Source of the DNA: CAVORD01 sp963698535
GTDB taxonomy: Bacteria > Bacteroidota > Bacteroidia > Bacteroidales > VadinHA17
NCBI GenBank assembly: GCA_963698535.1
Contig: CAVORD010000003.1
Span: 1 to 64,000 of the forward strand
DNA: 64,000 nucleotides
Direction: 5' to 3'
The notes under the pieces are model-generated. The model saw only the letters and a list, made by a program, of their open reading frames with translations. It was not told the DNA's origin and made no database searches. Positions 12,001-16,890 of this stretch are shown here, piece after piece. Numbering within the stretch: the stretch's first letter is position 1; every line of letters begins with the position of its first letter. Position numbers and translations under genes: made by a program.

Positions 12001-13057
12001 TGGTATTGTTACCCCCGGCGGTCAGACTATTGAAAACAATTGACCCGGTACCTGATCCGTTAATAAACTGGGCTCCGTTTAATCCAAAAGTAAAGAGACC
12101 TGTTGTCTGATTAAAAGCATTGGCTGTGTTACTGTCGTTAGTAACGTTGGTTCCGGTGAAAGTAACATTTCCTGTTACCTCAAAAGTTGCCGGATTACTA
12201 ATTAAGATATTGCCGGCAACAGATATATCCCCAATAACTGTTTTCTTCCCGGTCCCGGATAAGGTAATATTCCTGTATGTTGTGGGTGCAACACTCTGGT
12301 TGGCACCATTATAGTTTACGAAACCAGTACCGGCAGTGAATGTTCCGGCTCCGATGTTGAAATCACCGCCAATATTTATTATACCTGCACCGGTTACTGT
12401 AATTGCATTCTGAACTGCAGTTACCATATTTATACCACCCGTAACATTTACTGTTCCGGTGCTTAATGATAGGGTATGAATCCTTGCCGGGTCGGCAGTT
12501 GTGACCATCGATACTGAAGCACAATTAAGTATACCAGTACCAACGGCCAGGGTCTGATCACCATTAACATTTACGCCGGGCACTGTATAGGTTACAGCTC
12601 CTGTTACATTAAGTGTCCATGCACCGCTGAAGGTCACTGACTCCAATGCAGTGTTTCCTGGTGCGAAGGTAAGAGCACCGATAGCGTTAGCAGGAGTTAA
12701 GTTCAGTGTTACCGCATGTGAGCTTCTGATATTAACGCTTCCAGTACCTGGTGCGGCACCAGGGTAGTCTCCTGCCAAACAGTTATTCCAGGCCCCTCCC
12801 GACCACACTTGCCAGACAGCATTGCTATTCCAGTTACCTGTTGCTCTGGTCTGGTAATCACCATTTACCTGTGCGAAGGATATTGCTGCAAATAAAAAGA
12901 GTCCGGCAAGGGATAAGAATCCCCTCCTTAAATATCCTCTAACTGAGTTTACAGACCCTCCAGGGTTATTAACCTTGTTGGATTTTTTCTCTTCAGAACT
13001 CCATAAACTCGAAAAGGAATACCTTAAATATTCCGAAAATAGGCTTTTGCGTACCAT
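1..13057 (-). CDS. Giant secreted adhesin-like protein, modular with PKD/Ig-like repeats (3' end outside window, frameshifted)
   Basis: One reading path of about 4350 codons runs from about 13057 to the left edge with no real end in the window. It starts with a 63-residue leader ending in a hydrophobic segment and AISFAQ, so it is exported. Four long modules follow. Each opens with a Gly-Asp/Leu-Trp ... Thr-Trp signature, continues as Asn/Thr/Gly-rich beta-helix-like sequence, and ends near an FPxG motif (about 11427, 8640, 5865, 4600). After these comes an array of 88-residue PKD/Ig-like domains with a Cys-Gln-Gly signature. The path is broken by nine single-base shifts (about 11635, 11150, 7210, 6046, 5789, 4612, 4110, 3284, 2674), seven of them +1, which look like sequence errors. 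Such proteins are typical T9SS-exported surface adhesins of Bacteroidota. The sorting domain that would prove this is off the edge. A start at 13108 is possible; M18 (13057) gives a more usual leader. Confidence 0.8.
400..3700 (-). repeat. Tandem array of 264-bp (88-residue) PKD/Ig-like repeats, about 13 units
   Basis: The Gln codon of the Cys-Gln-Gly signature begins at 467, 731, 995, 1259, 1523, 1787, 2051, 2315, 2579, 2844, 3108, 3373 and 3631. Intervals are 264 bp except 265, 265 and 258. Each unit reads roughly VCQGxxxVAYSVxxIANATSY, then NW.YSGTGATI, then TIDFAxNATSGNLTV and NACGNG. The two 265-bp intervals contain the frameshifts at about 2674 and 3284. Units three apart resemble each other most. 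Further, diverged domains continue to position 1. Confidence 0.9.
3266..4162 (-). CDS. Giant adhesin, segment 8: linker domains and first PKD-like repeat
   Basis: This segment contains two linker domains, one with 'NAGPDQSLCG', a motif frequent in Bacteroidota gliding and surface proteins. The PKD/Ig-like array begins after it: 'PTPVCQGSSG' and 'TYNWSYTGSGHTI' mark the first domain. It leaves frame at about 3284 because of one extra A; deleting it turns LNWNNK-stop into LTGTTNN, the form found in the other repeats. Confidence 0.75.
   Translation of the reverse strand: MRYRWHTCQLYILRTDKLSTIPLTILVNGAAQPPVTVSSVPYTLPTPVAGAYKLTGFKYNNGANTGVVDGTVVNVYANPPAPNAGPDQSLCGVSGTTLAGNDPAPYTGLWTIVSGTGGTFVNSTLYNTVFTGVLGETYTLRWTVTNVACSVSDDVIISFPVVASTPGAFTSSPTPVCQGSSGNIYTVPLDPGVTYNWSYTGSGHTIIGSGNSVTVDFSTTATSGNLNVTATNSCGTSAPRSVAITVNPLPANAGTIVGTSTLCQGTSSVAYSVPAIANAVSYNWVYTGAGVTLNWNNK
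4093..4620 (-). CDS. Giant adhesin, segment 7: end of fourth module
   Basis: This segment holds the fourth FPxG motif (FLFPIGKGTAKGHNF, near 4600) and a compact 120-residue closing domain ending 'FAPKYYTIASV'. The latter resembles the last domain before Ig-like tails in Bacteroidota surface proteins. Exit to the next frame is near 4110. Confidence 0.7.
   Translation of the reverse strand: MGEAFLFPIGKGTAKGHNFTLTSTSGVTQFWTAEYFTPNPTSGSLTLPLLASNTMEYWAVNTTGASTAKVKLAWDPLSDLTPLMTVNGLVDMRVAEFNAGFWTELASVTSGNSSVGDVATVNNVNLAFAPKYYTIASVTTTIPRATLAPTGPVCGTAGIPVNFTSFGPISFRLYP
4539..5678 (-). CDS. Giant adhesin, segment 6: end of third module and start of fourth
   Basis: The true frame enters at about 5789, upstream of the first Met, and leaves at about 4612. 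Module 3 closes with 'LNGDYTAGNELA', matching 'DADYTAGD' of module 2. Module 4 opens with VSNSDGNWTDLAIW near 5440, followed by a Cys/Pro-rich turn (PPCPPGGPNG). The exit lies at a run of five G that needs one more G to restore the frame, so this is one of the few apparent deletions. Confidence 0.75.
   Translation of the reverse strand: MLQYMPVDVAGTESSYVAARLELPGNFWYEAPPGAATDNVDETNHQALFNYLGSSNLNGDYTAGNELAIPGEVATYVSNSDGNWTDLAIWTPVGSSPPCPPGGPNGSNVIIDHVVTTNVGGVYAFTTTINNKLRVVSPTSGHNLGTVSGDGTIYLEAGNLPAGNYTSFVNCSGNGTVEYGGTGNYTIIAALYNSVPNLVVSGTGTRVLPNKDLTICKRLVIDGPTLDNSVNNRKLTILGTMERYNTGAFTSGSGANATVSFSGTALQTLGGPTGNFTGSNRFNNLEINNAAGMTIGLGGAIEINNELRLTNGIINTTSANTLTLLSTSPTVVVPAGGSCDLLYQRTTYKANNKWGKLSYSLSERAQPKGIILLSLQLQG
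5782..6075 (-). CDS. Giant adhesin, segment 5: third FPxG region
   Basis: This short in-frame stretch (about 6046-5789) holds the third FPxG motif (FTFPTGVIGKYTPA). That motif aligns with KYTPA after the second FPxG, so modules 2 and 3 share this part closely. Confidence 0.7.
   Translation of the reverse strand: MRRPIMILSLQNDLVLTLGVLDINKYRLTLSQNSAIQGAPFGLTKMIRSDGVISSTGVRKFFTATPQAFTFPTGVIGKYTPAIFNITASSTVGSYKY
6005..7237 (-). CDS. Giant adhesin, segment 4: middle of third module
   Basis: This segment is in frame from about 7210 to 6046. It is beta-helix-like sequence with repeats of 'LTVVNGNMYVG', 'LNGSLTLSNN' and 'NNDGTYNYG' type, continuing module 3. No charged catalytic clusters are visible. 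It enters and leaves by single-base shifts. Confidence 0.75.
   Translation of the reverse strand: MILQGYLTLRPTTGYSFLNGTFRYMRTDPGTDFTISTTTPFTIPATAGLYIDYANSGNRNILVANANSNTNDLFLDGKLTVVNGNMYVGPIASPNNNNDIEYSGSGASEIDVSGGSLVVNGQIRRPAATTNGTLKYGQSGGDVTVNGRNTLVTKAKLEVLNAGSIFNMSGGTITIVRGGGTTFGDLYLRPGTSSVTGGTIYFAHNISNGAQSYTLDANVPLYNLTITGRTAATAANATVGLNVSPLVLNGSLTLSNNRSILNSNGINVSLKGDLNNDGTYNYGTNLTTFNGGIQSITGSSLTNFYDLTVSPVTSLTLNNNSTVNRDLTIGSGNLILAANNVTVLGNLVNNGSYSDDNTTGGISLSGTALQQITGTGAYGRLELNNALGAKTNNDIISAERSGSNIRSSGY
7065..11123 (-). CDS. Giant adhesin, segment 3: second module and most of third
   Basis: This is the longest unbroken piece (1352 codons, in frame from about 11150 to 7210). Module 2 opens with YYSYQTGDWGTSNTW near 11060 and closes with FTFPVG near 8640 and 'DADYTAGD' near 8230. 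Module 3 then opens with YYSRQSGLWSNVATW near 8190. Codons are rich in Asn, Thr, Gly, Val and Ile in a beta-solenoid-like rhythm ('LxLNGNLxVxxGT'). I see no catalytic motif. Confidence 0.8.
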   Translation of the reverse strand: MTTTSTYWSASAPGTYYSYQTGDWGTSNTWTTDPSGTTQVGTSIPGNNDKVVILTGRTVTLASDVTTTGLDLTIDDGGFLNLEDKQFTNVLTSLAGQGTLQLASTNFPVATVNTFVNAGGGTTEYFNSSGFTLPATQATYNNLTINAPAVTGTQLSNLTLNGNLYVKAGTFRINDDVSVAKLNLTINGNVTVDNGAFITVGNGPTNPAIGAVTAGGAAPYINYYTYFHTVNIYGNFTNAGTVRFTNLPYPVYNAFPPTVAGATSGAASVYFLGATDNTISANGTTDFYNLIVDKGTDQTYKLTVLSSAYSNFRLFGANTLTAETAASNGNMRKALWVRNGTLSLEGSLIIPSLTEGTTGGSPSSDFFIPANGAIVFNGLDVVVLSTADDYRELNTAYGVAAPSDAAAGITQGGNSSLIVYGKLQVDEGFLSTRESGGIITSNVASGQIIINGGTVDTKQFLSSSGSAQYTQTGGLLILRGRFQRTPSAYATVADLADVSFATLNTARANNGISSGFGSFNLENATNIVTISGGTIRVYDVPGVGAGEEEAFDIKASAANINVTGGTLEVIPVTGSVLADAVSYKIFTNASLGNLTIGRISSSSDVLLSTPLVILNDLSLSSGILTSGNFDISVGRNILIDAGTTYTTGTNTTILNGLTGQQFTVNLAAPLSLNKLTIDKPSGVTVTLQGSQNTIDVLSDFRIALGTLNDNGKTVNIAGNVYNSGLHTGAGRLVLNGTALQSVDGNGIFTNVELNNTNAASAPVSLISNMRVNGALTFSQDKLFDIGTYNLTLGSSATIVNGGANRYIQSSGNAGDGGVSKVYNSTATFTFPVGAPTITPVQPVKYTPASIGFSVAPGAYGTVTVVPVGYEHPNATVTGQSLTYFWKVRSSGFSGIAPGTVIHSFTYDQSDVVGVEANYVPSLYTSSDFTWRSGTNANPPIDIAANLITDWAAPTVSADFLDADYTAGDASFGAPQIYYSRQSGLWSNVATWSLTGHTIDNPPALVPGARDIVIIGGQDSVYLATNPTVANTGSVSCATLQIETGSALDVGYNPSSVFNSVISHPTGNGNFRVTTNFNSGATFIFPGGDFSDFNVNRGTTELYTTNPAAGGTYWLPQTVATYGNLILTPIGGSNVIFANRDVTIYGDLITRGTSADAWFCPTWNTNYPTAPTVRVPKTITINGNLDIQGGGLIWYGNAAITQNFVIHGNVIVGEFSALDVWSAATSQNISIGGSLINNANGLMNGVGTRAQADFTLLPVTFFGPNSASITNTIGTPRTTFQTVTVNKGTSQDSTLTLDIAGLLNTPTNNWLFLLEWYVQVYAYRSRYRFYNFNHNTIHNPCNSWAIYRLCKQR
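10984..11703 (-). CDS. Giant adhesin, segment 2: end of first module
   Basis: The in-frame part runs from about 11635 to about 11150. It carries the first FPxG motif (ITFPVGSGGYYSPM, near 11427) and the aromatic-rich close 'WYRAPAGSWLTPAGTAGFWG'. Both ends overlap neighbouring segments in other frames, as expected for single-base shifts inside one gene. Confidence 0.75.
   Translation of the reverse strand: MSEQVIRTFLAALTIRVLEFPEEVIKSLQANTTLSGILNFTNGILRLDTRNLTISNNATDAIQGTFGSSSMVETNSTGKLIRNAATVLPITFPVGSGGYYSPMSITSISATTGNIQVIAVPDLTNGFNFLKKYWDVVTSTGGKTITATFTYDVAERNVVPNSIWYRAPAGSWLTPAGTAGFWGQLIYHNRYHEYDDHKHILVGKCTRNLLFISDRRLGNLQYMDNRPQRNNTGWNKYPG
11534..13057 (-). CDS. Giant adhesin, segment 1: signal leader and first module
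   Basis: This is the N-terminal open segment. A charged, Ser/Lys-rich leader precedes the hydrophobic core GFLSLAGLFLFAAIS and a cleavage-like SFAQ. The first module opens with NGDYQTRATGNWNSNAVW, the 'unit of GxW ... W' opening also found in modules 2-4. Many short repeats of the type 'LNVTGxVTxxGxxT' suggest stacked beta-strands. The true frame leaves this segment near 11635; the residues after 'GISGGGDKV' are out of frame. Confidence 0.8.
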   Translation of the reverse strand: MVRKSLFSEYLRYSFSSLWSSEEKKSNKVNNPGGSVNSVRGYLRRGFLSLAGLFLFAAISFAQVNGDYQTRATGNWNSNAVWQVWSGGAWNNCLAGDYPGAAPGTGSVNIRSSHAVTLNLTPANAIGALTFAPGNTALESVTFSGAWTLNVTGAVTYTVPGVNVNGDQTLAVGTGILNCASVSMVTTADPARIHTLSLSTGTVNVTGGINMVTAVQNAITVTGAGIINIGGDFNIGAGTFTAGTGFVNYNGANQSVAPTTYRNITLSGTGKKTVIGDISVAGNILISNPATFEVTGNVTFTGTNVTNDSNTANAFNQTTGLFTFGLNGAQFINGSGTGSIVFNSLTAGGNNTKTFNLPVSVNNDMVINNGVTVGLGTTAKTIDILGNLTVDGILNFGTVAAKTVNVTGDLLDITGNITMTGAGLAHQLNLNGVNNAITTFTTTAGSVSSVNYVRAGDQNVFGSVNYQGIGISGGGDKVTSGKYHSFRHIEFYEWNSEARYKEPNNFE

Positions 13058-13494
13058 ATGGTCAGGTTCAATATTTATCAATAAAAATCGTATAATCTTG
13101 TACTTCAATATATTAACAGCATCATCAGGAATCCCCGATTCTCAATATCGCAATTTCTGTCTTTTTATGCAATCAGCAGCTAAGATATATTTTTTTAGCA
13201 TTCGCAAAACATCATAAAAACATAGGTTTCAACGGTTTTATTAAGACTTATCAACATTTTTTCTCAATAACCTTTTCTGCCACAGTAGACTTCAATAACT
13301 ATAAGAATGGTTGCAGGGATGATTCACTTTTAGCACTAATAATTCATATTTTTGATTAACGACCGGTTTTACCCTGCGAACTGTACTATTTTTTTGATTA
13401 CGAAAGAAACAACTCTTTATGTGATTTAATTGCATCTATTCAGCTTTGTGGTAAGTTAAATGAGACAGTGATACAAATTTTATTACGACCATTG
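13058..13494. other. Gene-free divergent intergenic stretch
   Basis: This AT-rich stretch lies between the start of the giant adhesin (-) and the tRNA-Val promoter (+). It presumably holds the adhesin promoter. I see no convincing TAnnTTTG box on the minus strand and no conserved gene. Confidence 0.5.
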
Positions 13495-13525
13495 TTTGGT
13501 TATAAAAAAATGTAATCTATATTTG
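13495..13525 (+). promoter_or_regulatory. Bacteroidota-type promoter of tRNA-Val
   Basis: TTTG at 13495-13498 and TATATTTG at 13518-13525 are separated by exactly 19 bases, matching the Bacteroidota -33/-7 consensus TTTG-N19-TAnnTTTG. The tRNA begins 12 bases after the -7 box. Confidence 0.85.
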
Positions 13526-13537
13526 CATCCGATTTTA

Positions 13538-13612
13538 GGGCGATTAGCTCAGTTGGTTCAGAGCATCTGGTTTACACCCAGAGGGTCGGCGGTTCGAACC
13601 CGTCATCGCCCA
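13538..13612 (+). tRNA. tRNA-Val (anticodon UAC)
   Basis: This is a 75-nt cloverleaf. The acceptor arm GGGCGAT pairs with ATCGCCC, the anticodon stem is CTGG/CCAG around the loop TTTACAC (anticodon TAC, reads GUA and probably other valine codons), and the T loop is GGTTCGAACC. The discriminator is A, and the following bases (CAA) show that CCA is not encoded. It has its own promoter and terminator and is a single-gene unit. Confidence 0.95.
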
Positions 13613-13619
13613 CAACACA

Positions 13620-13656
13620 AAAACCGGTCACGAGAGTGGCCGGTTTTGTTTTTTTG
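13620..13656 (+). terminator. Rho-independent terminator of tRNA-Val
   Basis: A 12-bp stem (AAAACCGGTCAC / GTGGCCGGTTTT, one G-U pair) closes a GAGA loop and is followed by GTTTTTTT, eight bases after the tRNA end. Confidence 0.9.
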
Positions 13657-13730
13657 GACGAGCACGGCTTGCCGTAGTGAGGACAATAAAAACAAAGACG
13701 GACCTCTGCGCAGCAGAGGGCGGTTTTTGT

Positions 13731-13780
13731 GTTGTTAGTGCCACCCTAACCGGCTCAACGAAGCGTAGCGGAGTTAACCC
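13731..13780. repeat. Intergenic direct repeat, copy 1 (50 bp)
   Basis: This 50-bp segment begins GTTGTTAGTGCCACCCTAAC and ends GCGGAGTTAACCC. It recurs without a mismatch at 13864-13913. A hairpin (CCTCTGC/GCAGAGG at 13703-13719) precedes copy 1. Confidence 0.85.
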
Positions 13781-13863
13781 GTGTTCAAAACAAGAATCTG
13801 CGCAAATTATTAAGAGGTAAAATAAACCGACATGACACCGAAGGTGGCATAACGGTTTGCTTT

Positions 13864-13913
13864 GTTGTTAGTGCCACCCTAACCGGCTCAACGAAGCGTA
13901 GCGGAGTTAACCC
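13864..13913. repeat. Intergenic direct repeat, copy 2 (50 bp)
   Basis: Identical to 13731-13780. A third, partial and diverged copy of its last 26 bases (CAACAAAGCGAAGCGGAGTT core) lies at 14024-14049. The 563 bases between the tRNA and the cytochrome gene contain these repeats and no gene that I can support. Confidence 0.85.
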
Positions 13914-14175
13914 GGCGTTCAAAATTGCAATAGATCACTTTTGCATGATTATCTAACCGGCTTCACCTGCGCCGCCACCTTCGCAAATGCTCTGGTGGCC
14001 AAAGAAGGCTTCGGTGAACGCAGTCAACAAAGCGAAGCGGAGTTAACCCTATAACATTTTCAACTTCCTCGCCCTCCTAAACTTCTTAAACTTTTTTAAC
14101 TAAATTCTCCTCTATTTATTTTCATTCTAAAGCCGTTTTTTACCTAACTTTAGTAGATATTAAACCCTATCCTCT

Positions 14176-15546
14176 ATGAAGTCAGGAATAAAATATTCAG
14201 CTATCATCGCCATTACCTTATCCATAACGGCGATACTTTCCCTTTCTCTCAGACCTGAGAGCAAGTCAACGGAAGATCTGCAGGGAAAATACAAGTACAA
14301 GGATTTTGAATCTGCTAAAAAATGCCGTACATGCCATACCGGTATCTACGAACAGTGGTCACAGTCCATGATGTCGCAGGCTTACACGCATCACTGGGAT
14401 GAGATAGAGTATTTCGACCTGGCTGTGGCTCACGGAGAGGTGGATCCTTTCTTTAAACCTGTGGCCGACGGTTGCAATGGGTGCCACACACCCATGGCAT
14501 ACATGAATGGCAGCCTGCCTCCTGCTCGTCCGGCGGAGAATACAATGGCCAACGAATCGGTATCATGCGAAGTATGCCACCTCACACGGTCGGCACAGAC
14601 AGATCCCCCATTCAACTTCAGTTATCTCATTACACCGGGTTCAACAAAATATTCGTCACGTAAGGGAGGTGTTGAGTCACCTGCCCATAAGATAGTACAG
14701 AACGATTTCTTCCGTACAACCGAATTCTGTGGAAACTGCCACAATGAGAAAAATCCCTTCGACATCTGGGTAAAAAGCACCCAGCTTGAATGGAAAGAGG
14801 GTCCGTATGCAGCTGAAGGAGTAAGATGCCAGGATTGCCACATGCCAAAAGGACCATACCAGACAGCAATTATGGGTTCCAAATATGATGATGCCCGCCT
14901 TCATCTCTTCCACGGCGCCCACGATCCGGGCAAGGTGCGAGGAGTGATAGAATTAAGGATACAGCCCGACATAAGGCTGGCTGAACCCGGGGAGACTGTA
15001 GTCTTTACCGTGGCTCTCTTTAACCAGAAAACCGGACATAAGTTCCCTACAGGATCAGTTGAAGACAGACTGGTATGGCTCGAGGTGGAAGCTGTGGATT
15101 CGAAAGGCAAAAAGTATCATCTCGACGTAGATAAGAAAGGCTTTGAGGGTGAAGAGTACACAATTTCCGGTGATTACCTGGCTTACCAGGATATGGGTAT
15201 CCCTCTCAGGATAAAGGACTTCAAAGGTGTCCAGCGCGACGGCATCCCGGCGGGTAACAGGATGTTCAGAATGCCTTACTTCGATAAGGACGGACAGATG
15301 ACCATTATGCAATGGAACACCCATAAACTGGGTACAGACTACCGAATTGGTCCGCGAGAGACAAAAGTTGAAACATTTACCTACATGTTACCATGGGATG
15401 TAGCACCCGGAGAACTGGTCGTAACAGCCCGACTGAACTACCAACTCCTCGTTAAACCGGTTGCCGATTTTCTTAAGGTACCCTCTGAAGAGTCTGATGT
15501 GCTTGAGGTAAACTACCATTCAACCAGGATTAAAATTCTACCCTGA
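14176..15546 (+). CDS. Pentaheme c-type cytochrome
   Basis: A 456-residue protein with an N-terminal hydrophobic signal/anchor (residues 5-25) and five CxxCH haem-binding motifs: CRTCH (50), CNGCH (100), CEVCH (131), CGNCH (185) and CQDCH (218). His residues between the motifs (THH at 71-73, FHGAH near 245) are candidate distal ligands. The haem half resembles the cytochrome c554-like multihaem fold. The C-terminal half (240-456) is a beta-rich domain with GHKFPTG, a motif common after multihaem domains. It should sit in the periplasm, soluble or anchored, and carry electrons. The next gene, 28 bases downstream, is an outer-membrane porin with its own haem site, so the two probably form one transcription unit. 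The electron donor and acceptor cannot be read from the sequence. Confidence 0.88.
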   Translation: MKSGIKYSAIIAITLSITAILSLSLRPESKSTEDLQGKYKYKDFESAKKCRTCHTGIYEQWSQSMMSQAYTHHWDEIEYFDLAVAHGEVDPFFKPVADGCNGCHTPMAYMNGSLPPARPAENTMANESVSCEVCHLTRSAQTDPPFNFSYLITPGSTKYSSRKGGVESPAHKIVQNDFFRTTEFCGNCHNEKNPFDIWVKSTQLEWKEGPYAAEGVRCQDCHMPKGPYQTAIMGSKYDDARLHLFHGAHDPGKVRGVIELRIQPDIRLAEPGETVVFTVALFNQKTGHKFPTGSVEDRLVWLEVEAVDSKGKKYHLDVDKKGFEGEEYTISGDYLAYQDMGIPLRIKDFKGVQRDGIPAGNRMFRMPYFDKDGQMTIMQWNTHKLGTDYRIGPRETKVETFTYMLPWDVAPGELVVTARLNYQLLVKPVADFLKVPSEESDVLEVNYHSTRIKILP

Positions 15547-15574
15547 AATTAAACCAGTTATAATACACAACACC

Positions 15575-16765
15575 ATGAAAAAGTCCATATTACCCATTCT
15601 TATAGCAGTAATACTGCTATTCGGAATCAATAATCATTCTTACTCAATCCCTGCCTTCGCCAGAAAATATCAGATATCATGTCAGGTGTGCCATGCACCA
15701 GCCATGCCGCGACTTAAGGCGTTCGGTGAAGAGTTTGCCGGAAACGGGTTCAGATTAGCAGAATACGAATCACCACGATATTTCATGCCTGCCGGTGATG
15801 AGAAACTATCACTCTTTAGAGAAGTCCCTCTTGCATTCCGCCTCGATGGATTTGCTACATTTAACTACGGAGAGGAAGGAAAACTCGATTTTGGATCTCC
15901 GTTTGTTCTTAAGATCCTTTCAGGAGGAGAGCTATCGGAAAAACTATCATATTACTTCTATTTCCTGCTGAATGAAAGAGGCGAAATTGCAGGGGTAGAG
16001 GACGCTTTTCTTATGTACAGCGACCTTTTTAATACGGGAATAAACTTCTACATCGGACAGTTTCAGGCATCTGACCCCCTCTTTAAGGGTGAACTGCGCT
16101 ATACAATGGAGCCTTACCAAATTTATGATGCTTCACCGGGAAACTCTTCTGTCAATCTAAAGTATGAACGGGGTATTATCCTGGAGAAAGGATTTAGCAC
16201 CGGAACAACCGTCGTGGCAGAGATAGTTAACGGGAGCGGACTTGGAGCGGCCGGAGAAAGTTTTGTTTTCGACAAGGACAAGTATAAAAACTTCATGCTC
16301 CGCCTATCGCAGTCTATAGGCGACAAGGTGAGTATCGGAGTCTTCGGCTACAGTGGCAATGAGGATCTCGAAAACACAACCGGTACCTTTGTCAGCAGGA
16401 TAACTATGATGGGCCCCGATCTCAAGATAAACCTCGATGATAAACTGATCCTGAACCTTCAGTATTTAAGACGCACAGACTCCGATGTTTTCCTCGAATC
16501 TGACGGTTCAATGAACAGTGACATAATGACCCACGGTGGATTTGCGGAGGTCATCTTCGCACCTAAAGGTGATAATAGCTCATGGTACCTGACGGGTCTT
16601 GTAAACTGGATCGAATCGGATATCGACGACCTTGATTATATGTCGGCAACGATGCATGCCGGATACCTTCTCAGAAGAAACGTGAGGCTGGTATCAGAAT
16701 ATACAAGGGTTCTTTCCGGTAACCAGTACGGTAAAGCAAGCATTGGCTTCGTTTCCGCCTTTTAA
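15575..16765 (+). CDS. Outer-membrane porin-like beta-barrel with N-terminal c-type haem site
   Basis: This 396-residue protein has a signal peptide (MKKSILPILIAVILLFG, cut near YSIPA). Right after it comes FARKYQISCQVCHAPAMPRL, with one CxxCH haem motif at residues 36-40, then 'LKAFGEEFAGNGFRL'. The rest alternates polar and hydrophobic residues as in outer-membrane beta-strands and ends in Phe (GFVSAF), a usual barrel end. The 'ARKY..SC..CH' plus 'FGE.F..NGFR' signature belongs to a known but little-studied group of single-haem porins. It follows the pentaheme cytochrome by 28 bases. I infer a role in electron transfer or in uptake linked to respiration at the outer membrane; no substrate can be named. 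Confidence 0.8.
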   Translation: MKKSILPILIAVILLFGINNHSYSIPAFARKYQISCQVCHAPAMPRLKAFGEEFAGNGFRLAEYESPRYFMPAGDEKLSLFREVPLAFRLDGFATFNYGEEGKLDFGSPFVLKILSGGELSEKLSYYFYFLLNERGEIAGVEDAFLMYSDLFNTGINFYIGQFQASDPLFKGELRYTMEPYQIYDASPGNSSVNLKYERGIILEKGFSTGTTVVAEIVNGSGLGAAGESFVFDKDKYKNFMLRLSQSIGDKVSIGVFGYSGNEDLENTTGTFVSRITMMGPDLKINLDDKLILNLQYLRRTDSDVFLESDGSMNSDIMTHGGFAEVIFAPKGDNSSWYLTGLVNWIESDIDDLDYMSATMHAGYLLRRNVRLVSEYTRVLSGNQYGKASIGFVSAF

Positions 16766-16855
16766 CGATCCCTGAATAAAGAGAGATCTTTCAGCGGATT
16801 CTATACTGATTAGAGGAAATATTCTTCTGCGAGGACAACCCCCGCGGTTTTGTAT

Positions 16856-16863
16856 TACTTTTG
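16856..16863 (+). promoter_or_regulatory. TAnnTTTG -7 box upstream of kup
   Basis: TACTTTTG fits the Bacteroidota -7 element and overlaps a possible upstream TTG start at 16861. This makes the ATG at 16891 the better start for kup. No clear TTTG is seen 19 bases upstream. Confidence 0.45.
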
Positions 16864-16890
16864 CCGTCAGAATATGACACTCCAACTCTA

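Noticed and set aside
73..12120. Many plus-strand ORFs opposite the giant gene (for example 73-402, 8713-9054, 11706-12110)
   Set aside because: They are antisense shadows of the repetitive Asn/Thr/Val-rich coding strand and have no start context or recognisable domain.
13496..13738. Plus-strand ORF of 80 codons across the tRNA
   Set aside because: It runs through the promoter, tRNA-Val and its terminator; it is a chance frame.
13058..14175. Integrative element at the tRNA-Val gene
   Set aside because: No integrase, no repeat of the tRNA 3' end and no cargo genes; only a small duplication is present.
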